From positions 1 through 37,161 of the forward strand of contig JARYMC010000002.1 in assembly GCA_029907305.1 (NCBI GenBank): 37,161 nt of DNA, written 5' to 3'. Of the stretch, positions 8,518-16,244 are shown one piece after another. Every line of letters starts with the position of its first letter. Position 1 is the stretch's first letter. The notes beneath the pieces are model-generated. The model saw only the letters and a program-made list of their open reading frames with translations. It was not told the origin of the DNA and searched no databases. Origin of the DNA: Candidatus Thermoplasmatota archaeon. Lineage in GTDB: Archaea > Thermoplasmatota > E2 > DHVEG-1. Both the position numbers and the translations under genes were made by a program.

Positions 8518-9294
8518 ATGATAATTCTAAAACTTGGTGGAAGTGTAATAACAAATAAGGGTAAACAATGTTCTTTCAGACAAAGGGTAATGGGTAACCT
8601 AGCTAAGGAGATTAAAAAGGCAAACAAAGAAATCATTCTTATCCACGGTGCAGGATCCTTTGGTCATATCCTTGCTAAACAGTACAGATTAAACGAAGGA
8701 TATCTAAGAGAAGATCAACTAGAAGGTTTTTCTATTACACATGCAACTGTCCAAAAATTAAATTCTCTTGTTCTAAAAACTCTGCATGATAACAAGATTC
8801 CTGCTGTTTCTATACCTCCACATTCAATATTGAGGTTTAATAATCACAAATTGATGCAGATCGATTACAATATTTTCGAAGAATACCTAGATAGGTATTT
8901 TATTCCAGTAACATTTGGTGACGTAGTTCTTGATAAAAAACTTGTTTTTTCAATTTGCTCTGGTGACCTGCTTGTTGATGCTCTTGCTAGATATTTTAAA
9001 CCAGAAAAAGTTGTTTTTGTTATCGACGAGGATGGTTTGTATACATCTAACCCTAAGATAAATAAAAATGCAAGGTTCTTAGATAAGATTCCATTGAGAG
9101 ATTTAGAGAGGTTGACAACTGCTGCAGATAGTCATGCTGATGTCACTAGAGGTATGGAGGGTAAAATTGATATAATAAAGAATGTTGCCAGGTTTGGAAT
9201 TGATACTGTTCTGCTAAACGGTAATAAACCTGGTAGGTTATATAATGTACTGGTTGGTAAGGAAACTAAATGCACTATTGTTATGGGTCTGTGA
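8518..9294 (+). CDS. ipk: Isopentenyl phosphate kinase
   Basis: This 258-residue amino-acid-kinase-fold enzyme phosphorylates isopentenyl phosphate to isopentenyl diphosphate with ATP, the last step of the archaeal mevalonate route. It shows KLGGSVITNK at 5-14 (phosphate-binding lysine and glycine loop), LIHGAGSFGH at 41-50 with His50 as the family's substrate-binding and catalytic histidine, a CSGDLLVD segment and a DEDGLYTSNP segment near the nucleotide site. Length matches the family (about 250-260). The amino-acid kinase HGAGSFGH signature with His separates it from glutamate or uridylate kinases. No Shine-Dalgarno is evident. It starts the operon and ends 3 nt before the IPP isomerase gene. 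Confidence 0.93.
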   Translation: MIILKLGGSVITNKGKQCSFRQRVMGNLAKEIKKANKEIILIHGAGSFGHILAKQYRLNEGYLREDQLEGFSITHATVQKLNSLVLKTLHDNKIPAVSIPPHSILRFNNHKLMQIDYNIFEEYLDRYFIPVTFGDVVLDKKLVFSICSGDLLVDALARYFKPEKVVFVIDEDGLYTSNPKINKNARFLDKIPLRDLERLTTAADSHADVTRGMEGKIDIIKNVARFGIDTVLLNGNKPGRLYNVLVGKETKCTIVMGL

Positions 9295-9297
9295 AAA

Positions 9298-10338
9298 ATG
9301 AATCAAACTGAGAGTAGAAAAGATGAACATGTGAAGATTTCTTTGGCTAAAGATGTTTCAGCTCATCATAACTTTTGGGATGACGTTAAACTAACTCATA
9401 ATGCTCTGCCAGAGATAAACAAGGATGAGGTTGATCTTTCTACTAAATTATTTAAAAAGAAGCTCGGAGCCCCAATAGTTATTTCTGGTATGACTGGTGG
9501 TTACAGACGTGCTAAACAGATAAACGAGAACCTTGCTGTTGCTGCTGAAAAATTTCAGATAGGTATGGGTGTTGGTTCTCAGAGGTCTGCTTTGGAAAAC
9601 AAGGATTTAAGGGATACTTATAGTGTAATAAAAAACTATGATATCCCTCTACGTTTCGCAAATATTGGTGCTTCGCAGCTTGTTTTGTGGGGTCATAAAA
9701 AAACTTTAGAAAATGTTCATAAAATGATTGATATGATTGATGCTAATGTTTTTGTTGTTTGCCTTAATTTTTTACAGGAGGTTGTTCAGTTTGAGGGTGA
9801 GGCTAACGCAAAAGGTTGCCTCAACGCGATAAAAAGTTTGGCTGAGAATTTGGATTTACCTGTTGTGGTCAAGGAGTCTGGTGCTGGTATCTCATTTGAT
9901 GTTGCTAAACGCCTCTCGAAAACTAGGATAGCTGGTATCGATGTAGGTGGTATGGGTGGTACGTCTTTTGCTGCTATCGAGCATTACAGGGCTAAGATGA
10001 TAAATGACGTTCTTCATGAGCGGGGTGGTAAAACTTTCTGGGATTGGGGTATACCAACTCCTTTGTCTATTTTGGATGTTGGAGCAGCAACAAACTGGAA
10101 GCTGCCTATTATCGCCACTGGGGGTATAAGAAATGGTTTGGATGCAGCCAAAGCATTAGCGCTTGGTGCAGACTGCGCTGGTGTCGCTCATGCTTTTTTG
10201 AAACCAGCAACTATTAGTAAAAAATCTACTGTTTTTGAGGTTGAACTGATGATCAAGGAGTTACGTGCTGCAATGTTTTTGGTTGGTGCTGATAAGGTTT
10301 CTAAGATGCCTGATGTTGGTGCTGAGGTATGGATCTAA
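9298..10338 (+). CDS. fni: Type 2 isopentenyl-diphosphate delta-isomerase
   Basis: This 346-residue FMN- and NADPH-dependent TIM-barrel enzyme interconverts IPP and DMAPP. Recognised by the N-terminal RKDEHVKI motif (residues 7-14), the SGMTGGYRRA loop, VGSQRSAL, the FLQE segment that contains the family's catalytic glutamine, and two C-terminal phosphate/FMN loops, VGGMGGTSF and TGGIRNGLDAAKALALGA. Length is normal for the family (330-360). It follows isopentenyl phosphate kinase by 3 nt, and its last 10 nt overlap the start of the prenyltransferase gene, so translation is likely coupled along the operon. It supplies DMAPP as the starter for GGPP synthesis. Confidence 0.94.
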   Translation: MNQTESRKDEHVKISLAKDVSAHHNFWDDVKLTHNALPEINKDEVDLSTKLFKKKLGAPIVISGMTGGYRRAKQINENLAVAAEKFQIGMGVGSQRSALENKDLRDTYSVIKNYDIPLRFANIGASQLVLWGHKKTLENVHKMIDMIDANVFVVCLNFLQEVVQFEGEANAKGCLNAIKSLAENLDLPVVVKESGAGISFDVAKRLSKTRIAGIDVGGMGGTSFAAIEHYRAKMINDVLHERGGKTFWDWGIPTPLSILDVGAATNWKLPIIATGGIRNGLDAAKALALGADCAGVAHAFLKPATISKKSTVFEVELMIKELRAAMFLVGADKVSKMPDVGAEVWI

Positions 10339-11309
10339 AAGCTGAGCTTGAGAGAAGAAAAAACCTTTTTAATGTGGAGTTACGAAATTTTTTGAGAGAT
10401 GGCAAACCAGAGGTTCTTTATGACGCAGCTAGGCATCTTCCAATAGCTGGTGGTAAGAGACTCCGCCCCTGTATATCTATGCTAGCTGGTGAGGCTGTAT
10501 CTGGTGACTCAGAAAAGGTTATGCCTTTTGCTATCGCTATTGAGCTTATTCACAATTTCACTCTAGTCCATGATGATATCATGGATAAGTCGCATCTCAG
10601 AAGGAGTTTACCTACTGTTCACATAAAGTTTGGTGAACCAACTGCTATTATGGCAGGCGATTTACTTTTTGCTAAAGCGTTTGAGGTGGTTCATAACATA
10701 GAAGATATCCATGTTTTCAAAAAACTGGATTATGGGCTTGTAAAATGTGTTGAGGAAATATGTGAAGGACAGCAGCTTGATATGGAGTTTGAAAAAAGAG
10801 AGATAGTTTCAGAAAAAGAATATCTTGAGATGATAATGAAGAAAACCGCTTTTTTGTTCATGTTTGCCGCGGAGGGTGGTGCTATAGCTGCTGGTGGAGC
10901 CAAAGAAGAAGTCGGTGCTCTTAAAGAGTATGGCAAGTTTCTTGGTTTAGCTTTTCAGATATGGGATGATTATCTTGATATCAGCAGCAGAGAGGAAACA
11001 CTTGGCAAAGATATTGGTAACGACATTAGAAATGGTAAAAAAACGCTCATAGCTGTTTATACACTGAACAATGTTAGTGGTAATGATAAGAAACTTTTAG
11101 GGAAAATATTTGGTAACAAAGATGCATCTGAGGAAGAGGTTAGAATGGTTTTTGATCTTTTCAAAAAAACAAAAGCAATAGATTACGCTAGAGAAACTGC
11201 TGTTGAGTATTGTAATAAAGCCAAGGAAGCTCTTGGCGTTTTAAAAGAATCTGATGCTAAACAGGTTTTGTTGGATCTTGTTGACTATTCGATTAGTAGA
11301 GAGAAATAG
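10329..11309 (+). CDS. idsA: Geranylgeranyl diphosphate synthase (short-chain prenyltransferase)
   Basis: This 326-residue trans-prenyltransferase condenses IPP onto allylic diphosphates to make the C20 precursor of archaeal ether lipids. The first aspartate-rich motif DDIMD is at 82-86 and the second, DDYLD, at 213-217; GGKRLRP at 41-47 and the GKDIGNDIRNGKKT segment bind diphosphate. Phe77, five residues before the first motif, is the bulky residue known in archaeal (type I) GGPP synthases to stop elongation at C20. The ATG lies inside the preceding gene (10-nt overlap). It ends 7 nt before gltX. A longer-chain product cannot be excluded from sequence alone. Confidence 0.92.
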   Translation: MDLKAELERRKNLFNVELRNFLRDGKPEVLYDAARHLPIAGGKRLRPCISMLAGEAVSGDSEKVMPFAIAIELIHNFTLVHDDIMDKSHLRRSLPTVHIKFGEPTAIMAGDLLFAKAFEVVHNIEDIHVFKKLDYGLVKCVEEICEGQQLDMEFEKREIVSEKEYLEMIMKKTAFLFMFAAEGGAIAAGGAKEEVGALKEYGKFLGLAFQIWDDYLDISSREETLGKDIGNDIRNGKKTLIAVYTLNNVSGNDKKLLGKIFGNKDASEEEVRMVFDLFKKTKAIDYARETAVEYCNKAKEALGVLKESDAKQVLLDLVDYSISREK

Positions 11310-11316
11310 AAGTTTT

Positions 11317-13029
11317 ATGTCGGTTGATAAGATAAAGCAGACTGCTCGTAAATATGCTCTTCAAAATGCTGTGCAGTTTAATGGCAAGGCTAATGAGAAA
11401 GCGGTTGCTGGTAAGGTTATAGCTGATCTCCGGAAAGATGGTTTTAATCCTAAGGATATAATACCTGTTGTTAATCAGGTTGTAAAAGAAGTGAATATGC
11501 TTTCTTTGGATGAGCAGGTTTCTGAGTTGGAGAAAACAGCGCCTGAGCTTCTCCAAAAAGAGAAGAAGGAGAGGGATTTTTCTCTCCCTGAGTTACCATA
11601 TGCTGTTAGGGGTAAGGTTGTTACTCGTTTCCCGCCTGAGCCTAATGGTTACCTTCATATTGGTCATGCTAAGGCAGCTATCATAGATTATGAGTATGCT
11701 AGGATGTATGATGGTAGGTTCATTTTGCGTTTTGATGATACTAACCCTGAGAATGAGCAGATTGAGTTTTATGATGCTCAGAGAGAGGATCTTCGTTGGC
11801 TTGGTATAGATTGGGATGAGGAGTACAATACTTCTGATCATCTTGAAAAACATTACAGGTTTGCTGAGCAGCTGATAGAACAGGGTGATGCATATGTTTG
11901 TAGGTGTGCACCAGATAAGATAAAAGAATGTCGTTTTCATGGTAGGGAATGTGAGTGTAGGGGTGTCTCATCTGGTGAGAACATGGATGCTTGGAGGGGG
12001 ATGCTTTTTTCCTCTTTAGATGATGTTATTCTTCGTTTGCGTGGTGACATGTGTTGTTCTAATACTGCTATGCGTGATCCTACTTTGTTTCGTATCATTG
12101 AAAAACCACATCCGATTCATGGTGATAAGTACCGTGTTTGGCCTACGTATGATTTTGCTGGTGCTGTTGAGGATAGCATTAGTGGTGTAACTCATCCTTT
12201 TAGGACCAAGGAATATGAGCTTCGTGATGAATGTTATTTTAAACTCCTTAATCTTCTTAAGCTTAGGAAACCCTATTTGATGGAGTTTGCGCGTCTATCC
12301 ATAGAGGGTATGCCTGTTTCAAAACGTAAAATAAAACCACTCATTGAAAAAGGGTTGGTTTCTGGTTACGATGATATAAGACTGCCTACTCTTCGGGGGC
12401 TTAAAAAACGGGGGATTTTACCTGAGGCTATAAAACAATTTGTTTTATCACAGGGTACGTCTAAGGTTGAGTCGACTGCGTCTTTTGGTATTGTTGAATC
12501 ATTCAATAGAAAACTGTTGGATCCTAAGGCGAAGCGATATTTCTTTGTTAAAAACCCGATCAAGCTTGTTGTTGAGAATGCTCCATCAGTAAAAAAGACT
12601 ATTAATTTACATCCGACTGAGAAACTTGGTAGTAGAACAATAGAAATTGGTAAAACATTTTTTGTTCCTAAGGAGGATGTGAATAAAATAAAAGCTGGTG
12701 ATGTTTTTAGGTTAAAAGATCTTTTTAATGTGAAGATAAAAAGAAAAAACAAAGAGGTTTTTGCTGAGTATGTTGGTGATGAGTTGATAACCGATACTCC
12801 TAAGATTCAGTGGACGACAGATGCTTATGTTAAAATGAAGGTTTTTGTTCCCCAGCTTCTTTTTGTGGGTGAGGAATATAACCCTAAAAGTTTAGAGGAA
12901 ATAGATGGTTTTGCTGAGGAGGCTGTTTCAAACCTTAAAACCGGTGAGATTGTCCAGTTTGAGCGTTTTGGTTTTGTTAGAATTGAAAATGAGAAGGGTC
13001 GTCTAATAGGTTTTTTTGCTCATAAGTAA
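11317..13029 (+). CDS. gltX: Glutamyl-tRNA synthetase, archaeal type
   Basis: This 570-residue class I synthetase charges tRNA-Glu (and probably tRNA-Gln, as in archaea that use the transamidation route). An archaeal N-terminal extension (1-100) precedes the Rossmann domain with PPEPNGYLHIGHAKAA at 106-121 (HIGH motif 114-117), a cysteine-rich insert with CRC and CEC pairs, and the VSKRK form of KMSKS at 334-338. The C-terminal part is the GlnRS-like beta-barrel anticodon domain. The open frame extends upstream to 11254, but the extra 21 residues would lie inside the prenyltransferase gene and look non-native. ATG 11317 gives the normal length and a 7-nt gap. Clustering of isoprenoid genes with gltX is seen in other Euryarchaeota. 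Confidence 0.93.
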   Translation: MSVDKIKQTARKYALQNAVQFNGKANEKAVAGKVIADLRKDGFNPKDIIPVVNQVVKEVNMLSLDEQVSELEKTAPELLQKEKKERDFSLPELPYAVRGKVVTRFPPEPNGYLHIGHAKAAIIDYEYARMYDGRFILRFDDTNPENEQIEFYDAQREDLRWLGIDWDEEYNTSDHLEKHYRFAEQLIEQGDAYVCRCAPDKIKECRFHGRECECRGVSSGENMDAWRGMLFSSLDDVILRLRGDMCCSNTAMRDPTLFRIIEKPHPIHGDKYRVWPTYDFAGAVEDSISGVTHPFRTKEYELRDECYFKLLNLLKLRKPYLMEFARLSIEGMPVSKRKIKPLIEKGLVSGYDDIRLPTLRGLKKRGILPEAIKQFVLSQGTSKVESTASFGIVESFNRKLLDPKAKRYFFVKNPIKLVVENAPSVKKTINLHPTEKLGSRTIEIGKTFFVPKEDVNKIKAGDVFRLKDLFNVKIKRKNKEVFAEYVGDELITDTPKIQWTTDAYVKMKVFVPQLLFVGEEYNPKSLEEIDGFAEEAVSNLKTGEIVQFERFGFVRIENEKGRLIGFFAHK

Positions 13030-13104
13030 ACTTTTTAAGTTATCACTTGTTTTCTTATCTTGCCTTTAAGATATGCTTAAGGGTGTTTGAGGATGGGATG
13101 AAAG

Positions 13105-13794
13105 ATGCAACTCCGTAAGAAGATGATGATAGTTTCACCTGTTTTTATATTGTTTTTGTTTGTTTTAACTGATAGTGTTGCTGCTGTTAGTATCAAACCT
13201 GATTTTACTAGTGTTGGAATTTCTATTGCTGTTCTTGTTGCTGCGATAGCTACCATTATTGCTGTTCTCACTGCTGCTGGCGTAAAATATGTTACACCTG
13301 AGAACGTCCTCAACACTGAGATTAGGAAGAATCTTTATCATTACATAGATGAGTACCCTGGGTCTCATCTTCGTGAGATCGCTAGGGAGCTTGATTTGAA
13401 GCCTAGTAACGTAGCATGGCATCTACGTAAACTTGAGCAAACCAATCTTGTGAGAAGTAGAACTATTGGTGGTAAAAGGGTTTACTATTTGGTTGAGGGT
13501 GGTATTGATGCTAGGAAAGAGGCTGTTGCTGAAGCTGTTTTAAGAAACAAGAACGCCCGTAATATTATGCGTTATTTAAATGATAACCCTGGTAAACATC
13601 TCCTCGAGATAGCTCATGCTCTTGGTCTTAACCATCATACTGTTAAATGGCATATTAAAAAGATGTATATGGCTGAGCTCATAGAGGGGGATACAACTAA
13701 TTCTGCTTACCCTGTTTATTATCCTACTGAGATCGGCAAAAATGCTTTGTCTAATATGTCAGATCATTTCAGAAGACCTGGTCATGCATCCTAA
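13105..13794 (+). CDS. Membrane-anchored protein with two winged-helix domains
   Basis: This 229-residue protein has two N-terminal hydrophobic segments (about 7-27 and 34-58) followed by two winged helix-turn-helix domains (about 68-130 and 148-212). Both carry the same pattern: a helix, a PG turn, HLREIA or HLLEIA, then VAWHLRKL or VKWHIKKM as recognition helix. Such two-domain ArsR/MarR-like modules attached to membrane segments occur in archaeal transcription regulators. The first segment could instead be a cleaved signal peptide (AVA region near 27), leaving one membrane helix with a cytoplasmic regulator. A GAGGATGGG stretch precedes ATG. Its stop overlaps a dyad shared with the converging aEF-1beta gene. 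Targets and signal are unknown. Confidence 0.8.
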   Translation: MQLRKKMMIVSPVFILFLFVLTDSVAAVSIKPDFTSVGISIAVLVAAIATIIAVLTAAGVKYVTPENVLNTEIRKNLYHYIDEYPGSHLREIARELDLKPSNVAWHLRKLEQTNLVRSRTIGGKRVYYLVEGGIDARKEAVAEAVLRNKNARNIMRYLNDNPGKHLLEIAHALGLNHHTVKWHIKKMYMAELIEGDTTNSAYPVYYPTEIGKNALSNMSDHFRRPGHAS

Positions 13795-13808
13795 AAAAAC
13801 TTTTTTAG
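13791..13808. terminator. Bidirectional terminator-like dyad between converging genes
   Basis: CTAAAAAAACTTTTTTAG is an almost perfect palindrome containing an A-run and a T-run. It overlaps the stop codons of both the regulator gene (plus) and the aEF-1beta gene (minus), which are only 10 nt apart. Each strand therefore reads a T-run just at or after its stop codon, as expected for archaeal intrinsic termination. Confidence 0.5.
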
Positions 13809-14077
13809 AGTCTACCGACGTCTGTTACCTCTGCGCTATCAACATTTTTAATTTTTAAAATAGCCTCAGCTATAGGATCAAGCCCACCAGCACCATCAGG
13901 AACCAAAACAGTTACGTTCAAACCTTTCAAACCAAAAGCAACATTCTTAATCTCTATCCTACCAACTCTGGCAGGTGGTTTAATTAACGCTTTAATATCC
14001 TCTATCATTTTCTCTAGTTTTTTGTCCTCCAAAACATCTGCTGGCATAACCCTGATAAGACCAATTACTTCACCCAT
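13805..14077 (-). CDS. ef1b: Translation elongation factor 1-beta (aEF-1beta)
   Basis: This 90-residue protein is the archaeal nucleotide exchange factor that regenerates GTP-bound EF-1alpha during elongation. It consists only of the ferredoxin-like EF1B guanine-exchange domain: an N-terminal VIGLIRVMPA strand, a helix with DIKALI, then the conserved FGLKGLNVTVLVPD segment and a C-terminal VDSAEVTDVGRL. Length matches archaeal members (about 88-90). An AGAGGGA ribosome-binding site overlaps the stop of the upstream zinc-ribbon gene, 12 nt away, so the two form an operon. This gene pair is a common archaeal arrangement. Confidence 0.93.
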   Translation of the reverse strand: MGEVIGLIRVMPADVLEDKKLEKMIEDIKALIKPPARVGRIEIKNVAFGLKGLNVTVLVPDGAGGLDPIAEAILKIKNVDSAEVTDVGRL

Positions 14078-14089
14078 AAAAAAATCCCT

Positions 14090-14254
14090 CTACGGTCCTG
14101 TGAAACCACATTTTGGACACACATATTTTATGCTTTGTTCTCTACAGTTATTGCATCTACCGATTATTACATCGCATGTTGGGCATGGAAACGTTGTAGA
14201 CCCCTGTGCAAGGAGTCCTCTTCCACATGATATACACTTGTCAGCCTTTTTCAT
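14090..14254 (-). CDS. Small zinc-ribbon protein (COG2888-like), upstream of aEF-1beta
   Basis: This 54-residue protein contains four CxxC pairs (CISC, CPTC, CNNC, CPKC), enough for two zinc ribbons, and ends CGFTGP. It matches the small archaeal zinc-ribbon family (HVO_2753/COG2888 type, often described as RNA-binding) that regularly precedes aEF-1beta. The frame can start at 14272 (MYTSNP), adding six residues. I prefer ATG 14254 (MKKADK) because a TTTTAATATTAG element lies about 26-30 nt before it, consistent with leaderless transcription, and because the first cysteine then falls near the usual position. Its role in translation is inferred from context. Confidence 0.85.
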   Translation of the reverse strand: MKKADKCISCGRGLLAQGSTTFPCPTCDVIIGRCNNCREQSIKYVCPKCGFTGP

Positions 14255-14313
14255 AGGATTGGACGTATACATATCTAATATTAAAATCTGACGGAGTTGT
14301 GTTGTAGAGGGTA

Positions 14314-15444
14314 TTATTTTTTTTCTCCTCTTTTTATTTTATCTATAGAAAACGATGCTACCGATTTAAATATTCTATACTGGAAAATTGCACCAGCTAT
14401 CAGGTTCATATGGTAACTTATAAATCTGAATAACAATACGAAAACCCCTACAATTGTGAAAAGTGTTTGGTCAAAACTAGAGTAACTAAGCAATGGATGC
14501 CCATATACAATCAACGATTCTCTTATCAACACAGTATATAAACCAGCCATCCCAAGTTCTGTAATCCCTGAACTGCCCGGAGTCGTAGGCATCATAACAA
14601 TCAGCAATAATAGTATTTGTGCAGCAAAAGACTCGATAAAAAATGGTTTCAAACCTAAACCAAGTAGTATCATCGAGGGGATCATAAAACCCATTGACCA
14701 CATCAAAACAGTTAGTATACCACCAATGACCAAACCTTTTCTACCCTCTGTTACAAACAGGACCATGCTGTTGTGGAAATTATCAACCTCCCTGTTGATA
14801 CGATCCACTATACCTGTTTTCCCTCTTTGTTTATGTTTCTTGGAAATCTTACTTATCTTGCCATCGAGCCATACAAGAAAACCTTTGATTCTTTCAGGGT
14901 TTTTGATAACCCATATAAAAATGATTATGCCTATTATAAAAACAAAAATCCCTATTGTTAACCCTATGTTCAACCACCGTATATCAACCTTGTCTTTGAA
15001 TATAAAAAAGGCGAAAGGAACAGTAACAAGGATAAAAATAGCATCAAGCAACCGCTCACCAAGCACAGAGGCTGTTGCGCCACCAATACTCATACCATCC
15101 TTGTTTAAAAGATGAATCCTGATAGGCTCCCCACCAGCCATAGAAGGAGTGATACCAGCTAGGAAGAGGTTAGCTATGATTATCTTTGTGGACTCCCAGA
15201 GACCAATTCTCAGGTTCTTGTCTATTGATTTGCTAACTACCATCAAACGTGCGCCCCACACCGCCCAAAACAATACGTTAAAAAACATTGTAGCAAAGAA
15301 AAACTCATAACGTATGTTTACAGTAGATAAACGATCAAACGTTGAGGGATCAACAGTGAAATACAATATACCAATGATGAAACCAACACTGAGAAGAATA
15401 CTAATAGTTATAGAGATTTTTGTTTTATTAAATTTTTTTTCCAC
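14314..15444 (-). CDS. Flippase-like integral membrane protein (LPG synthase TM / UPF0104 family)
   Basis: This 376-residue polytopic membrane protein has about eight hydrophobic helices. The GITPSMAGGEPIRIHLL segment and the MMPTTPGSSGITELGM segment are the two signatures of the lysylphosphatidylglycerol-synthase transmembrane (COG0392) family, whose members are flippase-like lipid or lipid-linked-sugar transport proteins. There is no C-terminal aminoacyltransferase domain, so it should not itself make lysyl-lipid. Translation starts at GTG; a GTTATATCT element (TATA on this strand, 15465-15473) lies about 26 nt upstream, suggesting leaderless transcription. It is divergent from the four-helix protein at 15536 and close to several glycosyltransferases, fitting a role in moving a glycolipid or polyprenyl-linked glycan. 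Confidence 0.85.
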   Translation of the reverse strand: MEKKFNKTKISITISILLSVGFIIGILYFTVDPSTFDRLSTVNIRYEFFFATMFFNVLFWAVWGARLMVVSKSIDKNLRIGLWESTKIIIANLFLAGITPSMAGGEPIRIHLLNKDGMSIGGATASVLGERLLDAIFILVTVPFAFFIFKDKVDIRWLNIGLTIGIFVFIIGIIIFIWVIKNPERIKGFLVWLDGKISKISKKHKQRGKTGIVDRINREVDNFHNSMVLFVTEGRKGLVIGGILTVLMWSMGFMIPSMILLGLGLKPFFIESFAAQILLLLIVMMPTTPGSSGITELGMAGLYTVLIRESLIVYGHPLLSYSSFDQTLFTIVGVFVLLFRFISYHMNLIAGAIFQYRIFKSVASFSIDKIKRGEKK

Positions 15445-15464
15445 ACCAACGATATTCTAACATA

Positions 15465-15511
15465 GTTATATCTCTCTTATGGTTATTTTTTCATATATCT
15501 AATATTTTAAT
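15465..15511. promoter_or_regulatory. Divergent TATA boxes
   Basis: Within the 91-nt gap between the flippase-like gene (minus) and the four-helix gene (plus) are two TATA-like elements: GTTATATCT at 15465-15473 read on the minus strand, about 26 nt before the GTG at 15444, and ATATTTTAAT at 15502-15511 on the plus strand, about 30 nt before ATG 15536. Both spacings predict transcripts with no or very short leaders. Confidence 0.5.
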
Positions 15512-15535
15512 ACCCCATATCAGATTATTCATTTC

Positions 15536-16219
15536 ATGCAAGAAAAACAACCTGAGCAAAACACGGTAGACAACAAAATACAAGGACTTATAAAAGAAAA
15601 AGAAAAAACAAAAGAAAAACTAACTGAAGAAGACGTCTCAGAAATCAAAAAATACTACTCATTAGAGGCTATGATCATAGTGCTTTTAACAACCATAGCA
15701 GTATCCACTTTCCTATATCTAATAGATGCAGTTGTTCTCACAGACATGGACCTATTATACTATATGTTTTCTATGCTCATATGCCCATCAGCATTCTTCC
15801 TACTGTTTTTGCATGCATGGGCGTTATTCAGGAGCATAACAACAGGAAAAGAATCAAAACCTTTTATCTTGGATTCTATTTATCTCATATTCGTCCCACT
15901 AGCATTTCTTTTGATGTACACACTTAATTACGTCTATCAGATATTTGACGTTAAAGCAAATTTCTTAACACCCGGTTGGGTAGTAGCAGCAATCCTATTG
16001 TTTGTAGAAGTAATAATAGCATTTTTCTTATCAGCACATATAATCGCAAGAAAACTATCAGAGATATTCCCACTCATTTTCCCAGAGGATAAAACAAAGA
16101 AAAAAACAGAAATTAAAATAAGAAAAGAGAAACCAAAAAAACGTATAAGCTTAAGAAGTAAACCAGATTACTCTATATGGGAAAACGAAAAATTTTTTGT
16201 TAAATACAGTAATAAATAA
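15536..16219 (+). CDS. Four-helix membrane protein with charged ends
   Basis: This 227-residue protein is of no family I recognise. Residues 1-40 are Lys/Glu-rich and probably helical or coiled, residues about 43-66, 73-98, 110-136 and 145-171 are four membrane helices, and the tail (175-227) is strongly basic (KKKTEIKIRKEKPKKR). With four helices both charged ends would face the cytoplasm. The ATG lies about 30 nt after a TATA-like element and has no Shine-Dalgarno. Its end overlaps the longest open frame of the radical SAM gene, so the two are probably co-transcribed. A scaffold or transporter accessory role is possible but unproven. Confidence 0.65.
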   Translation: MQEKQPEQNTVDNKIQGLIKEKEKTKEKLTEEDVSEIKKYYSLEAMIIVLLTTIAVSTFLYLIDAVVLTDMDLLYYMFSMLICPSAFFLLFLHAWALFRSITTGKESKPFILDSIYLIFVPLAFLLMYTLNYVYQIFDVKANFLTPGWVVAAILLFVEVIIAFFLSAHIIARKLSEIFPLIFPEDKTKKKTEIKIRKEKPKKRISLRSKPDYSIWENEKFFVKYSNK

Positions 16220-16244
16220 ACCAAAAAAACGTCTTTGTGAACAT

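Noticed and set aside
11254-11316. Upstream extension of the GluRS frame by 21 residues
   Set aside because: It overlaps the prenyltransferase coding end and adds residues unlike the family; ATG 11317 gives the normal length.
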